NCBI RefSeq assembly: GCF_003265705.1
Contig: NW_020312817.1
Location: 33,257,820-33,321,819, forward strand
DNA length: 64,000 nt
Direction: 5' to 3'
DNA from: Callorhinus ursinus
Lineage: Eukaryota; Chordata; Mammalia; Carnivora; Otariidae
In this document: positions 1 through 10,269 of the stretch, piece after piece
How positions within the stretch are numbered: the stretch's first letter is position 1
How the letters are laid out: every line of letters starts with the position of its first letter
The notes under the pieces: generated by a model
Told to the model about the DNA's origin: nothing
Databases searched by the model: none
Seen by the model: the letters and a program-made list of their open reading frames with translations, nothing else
Program-made: the position numbers and the translations under genes

Positions 1-165
1 CAAGTGGCGCCCTTGTGCGTGGGTGTTTGAGAAACTCCTCTGAAGAGGTGACTTGTGAGCTGAGACCTTAATGGTGAGAACATCCAGACAGAGGGAAAGC
101 CTTCCATGGGATGGGGCAGGGTGGGGGGGGGCAGCTTGTGCAAAGGCCCTGAGGCAAGAGCATAG
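1..165 (+). repeat. Ancient interspersed repeat fragment
   Basis: aagaggtgacttgtgagctg, agacagagggaaagcc, gcttgtgcaaaggccctgag, gcaagagcat match a long mammalian-wide repeat whose family I cannot name with certainty. It continues off the window edge. Confidence 0.5.
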
Positions 166-574
166 TGTGAAGAATAGGAATAAGCCTATGGCTTACGGGC
201 ATTAAACTCTGGGAGGCACAAGTGTGACGAGATGGAAGGAGGATTGAGCTTGAAATCAGAACCTGCAGGTCGGGGTCTGAATTCCAGTTTCTGTTTCCCG
301 ATCTCATAAATGGGTTCGTGAATACCCAATGCACAGGGTTGCCGTGAGGCTTGTGTGATCAGGAAACTGTCCACCAAGGGTGAGACCATTCATTCATTCA
401 GTGCTGCTAAGTAGTTGGCTCAGGAAACTTTTGGTCTTTGCTGAGAGGTCCTTAGGGAAGATCAGGGGCTAGGCATGGATGGACCAAGGGCTAAGGTGCT
501 GGTTCTACAAATGCCAACTTGAAAAGAAAAATGAGAGCAATGCTGTAAAGTTTGGCAAGAACCAAGGATTCTAA

Positions 575-665
575 AACAGGTCCTGTGTGACCTTGGATGA
601 GACACTTGCCCTCTCTGGTCTCAGTTTCTTTATCAAAATAAGGGGAAGTTGGAATAGCTGATCAG
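575..665 (+). mobile_element. MIR fossil
   Basis: gtgtgaccttggatgagaca and gtctcagtttctttatcaaa match the MIR core region. Confidence 0.7.
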
Positions 666-2214
666 TAAGCTCTTGTTTTGTTCTGCACTGGCTTCTGGTC
701 TAAGATGCTCTAAGATGTCATAAGACATGACCCCCAGCCAGACGTGGTCAGGCAACCACAAGGCAGGAGAGATGAATGGGGTGGGGGGTCAGGGGTTGGT
801 GTCAAAGCCTGTCGGGTTAAGTGGCTTCTGGTTGCAGGAATCAGAATGCCAAGGTCTTTATCAAGAGAGCAGACTGTGAAGAGCAAGAATTGATGTTGCA
901 AGTCACTTTGAGGAGGCTCCCCTCTGTCTTCGGGGTGCGCGTATGTGGTGGGGGGTGGCTGTGTTTTCTCCTCCTTCCACCTCTTTGGATTCTGCTGCAA
1001 TGTTTCCCCCACTGTAAACAGTGTACAAAGGCCTTGCCTGGGGAAGAAAAGCCCCCCACGCCTCCAGCACTGATTTGTAAGCAACCACTAAAACTGTATT
1101 CACAGCGAAGCAGCCAACGCCAACAAAAGAGCTACTGGATCCAGTGACGGCTCATTGTTTGCAGAGCTGCACAGATGCCGCTTCACACAAAAGCTGCATC
1201 AGAGAAGAGACTCCAGGCTTACAAATAAGAGCGCCGGAATCATTCTGGAGCCCTTCAGCACAGTGTTTCCCTCAAGGTTTTGTAATAAGCAATTTAGAGA
1301 AAAACAGCTCAACAAGCCAATATTCTTTTCAGAAATATCAGCTAAAGCATATCCAAGGGCCAGAAGATAATTGCTAGTTTCTCCTGCCCTCTTGCACTAC
1401 CACCCCTGTGTGGCTGGCCTGCCTCTTTTGGAAACAGAGTTGAAGCTACCTGATTTAACATTTTATCCTGCTACCACTGACATTTTTAGGTTGATAGATA
1501 TTCTATAGTTGCCTTGCCTACCTACCAGTATGGCCCCAAGTAGTTTTCTCTCTGTAACTTACTATAAGCTTTTCTTCCTCAAGCCCTCTGCTTTTCCTCT
1601 TTCTCAGTTAGCATCATGATTATCAGCTAAACACCAGTAAAATTTCACTAAGAAAACTGATAGACAAGGCCACTGTAAAATAGAGATTTGCAGATCCAAT
1701 TTGCACATACAAAAATAGTATTTTATGTGTACAAATACATGCATCTGAGTATCTGCATGTCCTGTGTATATGTATTCATTATACATGAATTACATATGTC
1801 TGGAACTTTTTGAAACATGGCATATGTCTGTGTGAGAGCATGTATTTATACAGATTTTCTTCTAGATCAGACATAGCTGTATGATGTAGTGAAAACAGGC
1901 TTTTAATCCAGTTATATGTGGATTGAAAAACACTGACACATAAACTCATTCATTCTTTTCCCACAAATAACTTATTGCTGAACACTGCCCTAAGTGCTAG
2001 GGAAATAATGGTTAACAGGACAGATTTGCTGTTATTTAAAACAAAAAAGGACTTTAATTTAGATTCTTACTACTTCTTAGAGGACTTGAACAGATCTGTA
2101 CCTACCAATACAGCATAACATACTTTAAGATAAAATGGGACACAAATGTCTGAAGAAAGCAGAAATAAAGGATGCTTTCAGACATCTGAATTGAGTGAAT
2201 TTTGACCAGTTGGG

Positions 2215-2245
<31 letters not shown>

Positions 2246-2774
2246 GTAAGCTTTCTGATGGCCAAAGCAAATTAAAAAAATATTGAATTATACACTTAGG
2301 ATTTTCTAACTACAGAAGCGATAAGAATTAACTTGCTGGAAAAATTTCTTTTCTTTAAATTAAAGTAGGAATTGATCATGTTTTCTTTATAGTGAGTGAC
2401 ATCATGAATAATTATTATAACTCTAAGGAAAGATAAAATAACACTTTTCAAACACTATATTTTAAAGATAAAAATTAAAACTAAATTATAATTCAGTGAA
2501 GGCCGTTTTGAAAAGGGCTTTGATAAAAAGTTAAAGCAGCTTTACTTTCTTAATATCTACTTCAAAGCAAGGAAGAGCAGCTACTGAAGTTAGTTAATGT
2601 GACCCCCGATGGTGTGTCTTAAGCGTTAGATGTCTTAAATGAGCTTTAGCTGAGTTGGCGTAATTACCCAATTTATCTAACAGGTACTGTAAGGCAGAGA
2701 GTCCACTTGATGCAAGTCAGAGCCCTAAATTTCAAGGAGCAGGACCAGGGAAAGCAAGTTGACATCTATTGCTG

Positions 2775-2940
2775 AAAATGAAGGGTCCTTCAGAGGACCC
2801 TTCAGTATTTCCATGTTCCAGAGATAGAGGTCACCTACTCCAATCCCCCAGTTTCACATGGGAAGTCAGAGGACTTGTCTAGAGCTATCCAACTAGTTGG
2901 TGGGTCTTTGACCCCTTGAACTCAAGTCTCCAGAGAAGCC
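2775..2940 (+). mobile_element. MIR- or L2-like fossil with hairpin
   Basis: cacctactccaatcccccag, catgggaagtcagaggactt and tgaactcaagtctccagaga resemble the same ancient repeat as at 5030. A perfect 10-bp hairpin (2779-2804) lies at its left edge. Confidence 0.45.
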
Positions 2941-3574
2941 AAAGATTCCAACATACAATTTTTACATGAAATGCTTTGTCACCCATGTTACATGCACTCT
3001 CTATCACAATGAATGTAAATATTTTAGCTGTATACTAGAAAAAGGAACGAAAACGAAGCTGGATGACAGCAGTGAGGTTCACATCTCCTGTTAGAGTTTA
3101 AAATAATTGCTATTCCTCTTAGTTCAAGCATGCTAGTGATTCGGAGCATGAAAAACCTACCTGAATAACTAATCATACCACCAGGAAACAGCAGGAGCTC
3201 AAAAAGAACAAAAGAACAAACAAAAAAGGATGGGCATTGATTCTTTTTGTTTCTGAAGACCTGACGTGATTTCTAGCAGTAGATGTAACTACAGTTCCAA
3301 GACTGCAAAAAGAATCTGGAAGTGCTTCTGCGTTCCTCATGATGGGATTAATCTTGCAGTGATGGATCCTGTCCACTTTCCACACCTGGTATTCTTTCTG
3401 GTCCTTCGGCACCTCTGTCCAGTGCTTTCACACTCAGTTCCAAACCCTTACCTTCACCATGTGTAACTGAGAGTGAAGGACTCATCAACGTTTGTCTCTT
3501 TCTCCTGAATTAACTCATTTGAAATCTGGCTACTTAAGCCCTGAATTAAGATGGTAGGAGGGACACCCAGGGTT

Positions 3575-3812
3575 GCGCTAAAAGCTTACGAGCTTTGGAC
3601 TGACAACAATGGGGCTCCCTATTCTAGCTGGCCACTTGCTAGTTCTGTGACCCTAACTAAACATGTTTATGTAAGCACCCTGGGCCTCAGAGTTACCAAT
3701 TCAGGAAAAAAAACAACAACAAAAAACAAACCTTACCTCAGGGTATAGCTGTGAGGGATAGAAATAACATAAATAGAGGATTGGCTATGTAGAAGACAGT
3801 CAACAAATGATA
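3575..3812 (+). mobile_element. MIR fossil
   Basis: MIR core order is seen: gagctttggactgac, gccacttgctagttctgtga, ctgggcctcagagtt, acctcagggtatagctgtga, acagtcaacaaatg. Confidence 0.75.
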
Positions 3813-4051
3813 ACATTACTGAAGCAGAATGTGAGCCATAATTTCATACACAGGTCTTTGATAGATTATCTTTAAGGCTGTTGTACCTACTGAAAAACCA
3901 GCATGAAAATAACACCCTTGTTCATGAAATGAAAAAGTCAGCTTATGATTTTTAGATAAAGGATAATTAGGAATCTGTAGTCACATAAGAAACAGGGCAA
4001 AAATGAAAACTCCTACTAATCTCTAGCACCTTCTCCCTCCACTTTGCTTGC

Positions 4052-4169
4052 CCTTCCTTCCTTCCTTCCTTCCTTCCTTCCTTCCTTCCTTCCTTCCTNN
4101 NNNNNNNNCCTTCCTTCCTTCCTTCCTTCCTTCCTTCCTTCCTTCCTTCCTTCCTTCCTTCCTTCCTTC
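4052..4169. repeat. (CCTT)n microsatellite with 10-N gap
   Basis: A nearly pure CCTT run with N at 4099-4108. In the SLC8A1 transcript it reads as AAGG. The length is uncertain because of the gap. Confidence 0.97.
4099..4108. other. Assembly gap (10 N)
   Basis: Ten N inside the CCTT microsatellite, so the repeat length was not resolved. Confidence 0.99.
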
Positions 4170-5029
4170 ATTGTCTTATAGTTATGCTGAGGCTGTGCCA
4201 AACTTGACCCAGCAGCATTTTCTCTAACTGCTTAAATGGGATTTTCAAATGACCCAGGGTTATCACATTAAGTAACGAGAGTGTCTCCTCTGTAATGATG
4301 TTCAATAATAGAAAAGATGCTAGAAAGATTCCTGCTTAGACCCAGTTGCATGGCAATCCCGTGAAGCTCATTTGAGGCACCATTTTTATTACTTATTATT
4401 TAGGCTCATGGAGTGGGTCAGTCTTCAGGCTGACAGTATTTTCTAGTGAATTACTGTCTGGGGCACCATCGAGTTGACAGTTTCTGCTATTAAATAATTC
4501 AATTTAATTGATAGCACTATTTCTCCACATAGCATGCATGGATGATGAGCTGATGATAGAAATATCCCCCAAACCGAACTAGCCTCCAAGTTGGTTTGGT
4601 AGACTTGGGAGAGCATGCCCTCATTATGTGGCTGAAGTCAGGTCTCTGGCTATAATCTACGTGAAGCAGGGTGAGTGTGGACAGGCCAGCTGCATCTACC
4701 AGGCTGGCCTAGTGTTGAATGTCTGCCCTTCTACTGTAAAGGATTTCACAGGGCTTTCTGATTTCCAGTTAAGGAGCAGGAAGAAAATTAGGCATTTTCA
4801 AAGCATCATCTCACTTCGTTTTTTTTGAGGCTACCTTTGAAAACTATCCTCCCATCCCTTTCCTTCTAGGAGAATAGCTGTGAACTGTATGCTGCTATTG
4901 TGCTAAATACCTAACATAAGAAAGCTGGGTGGGTGGGAAGAGTAGACGTGTCCATGCCCAAATCAGATGGGCCACGAAGCACAATGTCATCAGGGATATC
5001 GCAGAACGATACCGGCCACTGACAGAACT

Positions 5030-5165
5030 CCCAAATTTCAATACTAGATGGGATCTTAGAACTTGCCTAGTCAAACCCTCTCATTCTGCCGCTGCTGAAA
5101 CAAAAATTCAGAAAGGTGAAATACTCTGTCAAGGTTTTACAGTTGGTCAGAGACAGAATGAAGAC
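5030..5165 (+). mobile_element. MIR- or L2-like fossil
   Basis: gatcttagaacttgcctagt, caaaccctctcattctg, aaattcagaaaggtgaaata, acagttggtcagagacagaa resemble the common 'tctagtccaaccccctcatt' ancient repeat. Confidence 0.55.
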
Positions 5166-5564
5166 CACAAAAAGGCTTTTTTTTTTTTTGCCACTTTGAG
5201 ATGTTCCTTCATTGTAAGAAGGCCAATAGATGCTCTGTTAGGCAAACTCTGTATCAGAAGTAGTAAAAGAATTTCGGAAAAAACTTTGGTGCTGGATACC
5301 TAAAATTATCAGGGAAAAGAGAGGGCAGGGTGTTGACTTTCTTTAAAGAATGTCACAAGCTACTGGGCAGGAGAAGACTATGGATGCATTAGGCAAACAA
5401 AGGCTTCCCTTGGTACTTTAGCAAACTGGCTGGTGTTCTCCATGGGGGCCTCTGAATGAGGCTTAAGGAGACTGCATGAATATTAAAGGAAAATAGCCCT
5501 TCATATTTTAAGCCGTGGCTCAATTGTCCAAATGAATAAAGATACATGCTATATAAGATAATGT

Positions 5565-5735
5565 GCATGTCTCTGTGCGTGCTTGTGTGTGTGTGTGCAC
5601 ACATATGTCTGGGTATGTGTGTCTCTGTGTGTTCATGTGTGTTTGTGTGCACACATGTCTGTGTGTATCAGAGTAGTGTGCATTTGTGTGTTCTACATGT
5701 GTGTCCACATGTGTACGCACGGGCACATACTCAGC
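5565..5735. repeat. Degenerate TG-rich tract
   Basis: Imperfect tgtgtgt / cacac / catgtgt alternation, an old decayed dinucleotide repeat preceding the MIR. Confidence 0.8.
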
Positions 5736-5789
5736 CCCCAGCTACAGCAGGTGAGTGCACTCTTGACACTGGAGAGAATCCTGGGCTGA

Positions 5790-5868
5790 TTTGTATTGTC
5801 ATTTACCAGCTTTGCTTCTTGAGCAAGTTACAGTGTTTTTCTGAACCTCAGTTTTTTACCTATAAAAT

Positions 5869-5869
<1 letters not shown>
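5790..5869 (+). mobile_element. MIR fossil ending in a TG repeat
   Basis: tttaccagctttgcttcttg, agcaagttacag and ctgaacctcag-ttttttacctataaaatgg match MIR. The microsatellite begins where the MIR 'aaatgggg' block would continue. Confidence 0.7.

Positions 5870-5906
<37 letters not shown>
5870..5906. repeat. (TG)n microsatellite
   Basis: About 18 pure TG units. It reads as CA repeats in the SLC8A1 transcript. Confidence 0.97.
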
Positions 5907-5907
<1 letters not shown>

Positions 5908-6079
5908 CTCTCACTATAAAAGGGAAAAGCAGTGGGTTTAGTCACTTAGTCATTTTAGCAATTAAACTGAATTGACTCTATTCACACAAAATTTGGTTAT
6001 CTTTTATTGTAGATTCTTCAACAAGATTGGCCTCCCAAAGAGCCAATTGTGATATCTAAACTTACAGACAGCCCTCATG

Positions 6080-6245
6080 AAAATATGAATTGCCTTGATT
6101 AATCCTTACAGCAACTCCATGAGTGAGGAGCAGTTATCTCTGCTTTACATTTGAGGGAACAGAGATTGAGAGGAGTCACTCAGGGAATTCCTGGAGATCT
6201 GGGACACAAACACACATCTGACTCCAAAGCCAAGCTTGCAACCAT
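6080..6245 (-). mobile_element. MIR fossil, reverse
   Basis: The reverse-strand MIR pattern is visible on the plus strand: ttaatccttacagcaactcc, tttacatttgagggaacaga, and ctgactccaaagccaagctt. Confidence 0.7.
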
Positions 6246-6450
6246 CGTCCTTCACCTCACCACGGCCCAAGACTGTTGGTGGTTGCACAACTGGCAGCAC
6301 TGGTATCTGGGTTCTCTTCACCCAGCTAATGTTTGCCCTCTTCCTTGACACTTCTGCTTCTCCTCTATATCCCGGCTCATCCACAATTTCTTAAGGTCAT
6401 CCCTCCATTCTGCCTGGGTGGAGACACTAGGAAGAAGGAGGACTTGTGTC

Positions 6451-6666
6451 GGGGGACGCCTGGGTGGCTCAGTCGGTTGAGCGTCTGACTCTTGGTTTTG
6501 GCTCAGGTCATGATCTCAGGGTCATAAGATCGAGCCCTGCATCGGGTTCTGCACTCAGCGCAGAGTCTGCTTGAGATTCTCTCTCCCTCTGCCCCTCACC
6601 CTGCTCCTGCATGTGTGCGTGCGCGCGCTCTCTCTCTTCTAAAACACATAATTTTTTTTTTTTTTA
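6451..6666 (+). mobile_element. Can-SINE (tRNA-derived SINE)
   Basis: The head reads gcctgggtggctcagtcggt, followed by the usual ggctcaggtcatgatctcag and gatcgagccc (B-box-like) blocks, a CT-rich segment and an A/T-rich tail. An imperfect duplicated site (aaggaggact before, aaggaggacc after) flanks it. The divergent middle suggests an older copy. Confidence 0.93.
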
Positions 6667-7747
6667 AAGGAGGACCTGGGGACAATTCAAACTGGACATA
6701 CAGTGAATGCTGGCCTCACTTGTCGGTGCATCTGCTGACACATCTTAGAAGCACCTGATGGTACTGGACTCGCCTCGCAAGCATCTGACAGCTGCCTAAC
6801 TGGCTGCAGGCTACTGCTCCTGGTGTTCTACCCAGGAGGCCACTGAAGGAGAACCGCCTGAACAGGACTGCTGGATCCCTACCGAATCTCCAGAGTCTCA
6901 TGAGTCCTTGATCTCTTCAAACGTTAGACTCTATCAGCTGGGTTCCCAGAAACAGTACGGTCATCGGAGGCCCAGATACTGAGCTATGAAGTTTAGGAAA
7001 AGCAGGGGGACAAAAAGACTGCCGGGGGGTTACCTTGAAACTAATTTAAATATAATCAGTGAGAAGCAGAAGCAAAATCCTATTTCCAAAATTATTATTT
7101 TTGTTTAGCAAGATACATAGACTCAATTTCGCACAGAAAATTGTGTAGGAAAAAGCCTCTCAGGAGAGCTGTTTAAAAGCAATTTAATATTTTTAATAAG
7201 GCAAATGGTTCTGATTCTCAACTCTTTAGCCATGAAATCTTAAAATCTAATGAAAGTCTGTTTTCAATAAATGCTGCTTTACAAGTTTTACTGTCCATTT
7301 AACAACTAAAGAATATTAACATTCTTTAGACGCTTAAATTTAATCATAGTGACAAATATTGAGCTCTCTAACTGCCCTTCATGTAATTTAGTGCCCATAA
7401 AATATGGGTTTGCTTTTCTGATATTTTGTCTCAAAATTGTAAATAAGGTCAATTTACCCAGCAGCCTGCAAATTTCTGAGCAATTTTGTGTTATTCCCAA
7501 GCAGTCATTCAGAAACATAAAACACAACATACTGCGTGACAAATAAGAACACTTGAGAGGTTTTACATTTCATTCATTAACAACAGTTCTTCAAAAGATT
7601 TGGGCAGGAACTTGTCCCATAGAGAGAGTGCTGAAACCATGGCACCAGAGAGGTGACAAGACCAGCGTCCCTCAAGGAGACAGAGGTGGGGAGGAATTTT
7701 CCTCATTTTGAAACCTCTCTCTCTTAAGGGAGGTAGACAGCCCATTG

Positions 7748-7905
7748 GACTGGTATTTGGTAGATCAGGGCTCTGAGCACTGTTCCAAAGCCAATACTGC
7801 CTCACCGATGCTCGGATTCTAGAAGATAAGGATAATCATAACACCCATCACCCACGATGTGGAGAGGATTTAATTCAAGATTATATATGAAAGTGTTTGC
7901 AAACG
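7748..7905 (+). mobile_element. MIR fossil, diverged
   Basis: gactggtatttggtagatca with aagataaggataatcataac and gaaagtgtttgcaaa follow MIR spacing, with part of the middle missing. Confidence 0.5.
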
Positions 7906-8129
7906 AAATCCGCCCCTTTAAAGGGAGTATTAGCATCTTTATCATTGTTTCACTCTATATCTGTTTTGACCAGGATCACAACTTTGGTCTTGTGCCTGGC
8001 ATAATCTCTCTTGCTGTTTAAAGCTGCCCTTTGCCACCATAAAATGTCTGCTCTGGTCTCTGGGAGTTACTAGAATGTGTAAATAAAGCACCACAAACCC
8101 ACTCCACTGCTAGAAAACAAACTGCATCA

Positions 8130-8395
8130 TTAATGGGTCTGTCGATGGTGTTTTCTGGGCCACAGCCCAGTGCGGCCCCTACACATACTTCTTGTCTCTC
8201 TCCACAGCTTTGTTGTTCTCCACGACAAGCTCACCATCACACATCCACTTTATTTCCTTATTTGCCTTATTCCCTATCTCCTTCAGCAGGATGTAAGCTC
8301 CACTTGGGTAGGGCTATCTGTCTGTTTCACGCACTGTCGCATCTCTTCCACCAAGAACGACTGACGTATAGAAACATGAATTAATGATCTCCAGC
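8130..8395 (+). mobile_element. L2 LINE fossil
   Basis: Resembles the L2 3' end: a pyrimidine-rich run, then aggatgtaagctccacttgg, gtagggctatctgtctgttt and a degraded aatgaattaatg end. Confidence 0.65.
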
Positions 8396-8693
8396 TTGTG
8401 ACCATTATATAAATGCTCATATATCTGCAGCCCAAGGAAACCTGGGAACCATTGGGAATGGTTCATTAAAGTTTATGTTGCTTTTAATGTTTTTAAGGTT
8501 CTGATTCTGGTATATCAAAGCCCATAAAACAATTTTATTATTTTTAATGTTTTCAACTGACCTCATCAGCCCTTTCTTATTTGAGCCAGTTTTGTCCTTT
8601 TAGTTTTTATCTCTGTGAAGATGGGGTATAGCTCATGTCTCAGACACTAATGTTAGATTTCTAGAAAAACACAAGCCATAATGAGGGAGTGCT

Positions 8694-9045
8694 GGAGACT
8701 GACTGTGGCCCCCCCGACCCCCAAATCCATATGTTGAAACCTCGTCTCCAGTATGATGGTATTAGGAGATGGGGCCTTTGACAGGTGATTAGGCTTTGAG
8801 GACAAAGCCCTACGGATGAGATTGGTATCTTTATAAAAAAGACCTCAGAGATCTCTCTTGCTCACTCCTCCATGTGAGGACACAGTAAGATGACAGCTGT
8901 CTATGAACCAGGAAGAGGCTTCTCACCAGACACCCAATTTGTCAGGGTCTTGATCTTGGATTTTCCAGCCTCATGAGCTGTGAGCTTGTTTATACACCGC
9001 CCATTCTCTGGTATTTGGTAATGGCAGCCCAGAGGGACTAAGACA
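8694..9045 (+). mobile_element. MaLR-type LTR (MLT1/MST-like)
   Basis: Matches the mammalian MaLR LTR pattern in order: ccatatgttgaaacc, gatggtattaggagatgggg, cctttataaaaaagacc (TATA region), catgtgaggacacag, ctatgaaccaggaag, ttgatcttggattttccagc, and gcagcccagagggactaaga. The subfamily cannot be fixed by eye. Confidence 0.85.
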
Positions 9046-10148
9046 GGGAATTTTCCCCTCCCCTAAGTAGAATTTGTGGGTAAATTCCGAATCTATTCTC
9101 CAAGCAGTTTCCCACCATTTAATGTTCATAAATTTCCTTTGTATACTCAATCTCAAGAAACCTAAGTGTGATTATAAACAGCACTAATAATAAAGAGGCA
9201 TGAAAGTTTTACCACCCTCTGTTCCCACAGTGCTTCAGAGATCTGTCAAATGGTTCTGTGGCAGATTGGAAAGAGGGGGTTGTGTTAGGAGTCATGGCCC
9301 AACCACCAGTGATGCTGGCTCTGTACTTTACGGTGGGAATCACTATTTTAAAAATTCTAGTTTTGTTCATTAGTTGCAACAGAAGATGAACCTGAGGGGA
9401 ATGTTAAAGAGAAAGAACCAGTAGAGATAGAGCAGAAGAACTGGGGGTCAGGGGAGCCCATAACGGTGTTGCTTTCATGCATCTTGGAGAGAGACTTTCC
9501 TCTGTCTTTATAAAATCACACAGACAAGGGACAAGGTTTGACAATCCAGGAAAAAGACGCTTCTTTCTGTATTTAATTCCCTCAGGTCTCTGACTTCTTG
9601 AGTTTGAAAACAACTTCATTTTTGTAGGACTTTCCTAAATAAGACTCTGCACTTTGCTTGTAGAGGAAGAAACAGAATGTGATTCTATTTCCACTTCTAG
9701 AGCCAGCGCAGAGGCTTATTCGTTAGACGTTGCTGAAGGGAGTGTAAAATGACACAGATGGGAGTGGTGAAGGGTCTTAAAGTCCCCTTATCCCACCTAG
9801 GAGTTTGCTGCCTCCTTTGTGACCTTCACTTGGCCACTTCTGCCTTCAGGGAATTTTCCAGACAAAGCCTCGTGATTGGCTATCTGTGAGGTAGAGACAA
9901 CAAAAGCCTTTTAAATTTATCTCTTCTATTTCCAGAGAGAAAGACACAATGTAGATGGAGAAGAATGCCGCGTTTGAAGACATTTGCTTCATCTAGAAAG
10001 TCTAAATCAGTCTCCGAAATGTGCAGGTGTGCTACAAATACATTTATTTCCCTTTTCATATTACCCTGGAAGTTCTCCGGTGCTTTGACACAGACCAAGT
10101 GGTCACAGTGGGAAAAGCAAGTGCAGTTTGGGCCGTTGTAATTTATAG

Positions 10149-10154
10149 CATGCA
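10149..10154 (-). promoter_or_regulatory. TGCATG motif just after exon 10
   Basis: The motif sits 16 nt after the exon 10 donor. Exon 10 is normally constitutive, so it may be coincidental. Confidence 0.25.
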
Positions 10155-10169
10155 GAGAAAGGCACTCAC

Positions 10170-10269
10170 CAGCACTGACAGTGATTGCTTCAATAAACTG
10201 CTCCCTCCAGCTGTTTGTCCCAACCACAAGGGCTAAGTTTGTCTTCTTAATAAGTTTGTCCACGGTACT
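10170..10269 (-). CDS. SLC8A1: SLC8A1 exon 10, loop segment after CBD2
   Basis: A 100-nt exon with acceptor aacctttctag and a strong donor GCTG|gtgagt. It starts on a codon boundary and encodes STVDKLIKKTNLALVVGTNS, then WREQFIEAITVSA, leaving one G for exon 11. This is the part of the cytoplasmic loop that follows CBD2 and returns the chain to the C-terminal membrane helices. Exon 11, which should begin with the acidic stretch and the first helix of that half, is not in the 10.2 kb that follow, so intron 10 is longer than 10 kb here. A TGCATG motif sits 16 nt into the following intron. The exon is intact. Confidence 0.96.

Larger units (their letters stand above)
1..10169 (-). other. SLC8A1: SLC8A1 intron 10 (5' part in transcript sense)
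   Basis: All sequence between the exon 10 donor and the window edge. It holds MIR, L2 and MaLR fossils, one Can-SINE, a CCTT satellite with a gap, TG-rich tracts and otherwise single-copy AT-rich DNA. The region from about 9050 to 10169 shows no recognisable repeat. No exon-like ORF matching the C-terminal half of NCX1 is present, so exon 11 lies outside the window. Confidence 0.9.

Noticed and set aside
4052..4169. CRISPR-like or coding repeat (EGRK-type ORF)
   Set aside because: A simple tetranucleotide microsatellite. The ORF is the repeat translated.
4929..5303. Plus-strand ORF of 124 codons
   Set aside because: Overlaps an ancient MIR/L2-like repeat and shows no domain I recognise.
1..10169. 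Exon 11 of SLC8A1
   Set aside because: I looked for the acidic stretch and the first C-terminal membrane helices on the minus strand. No ORF in this region carries them.
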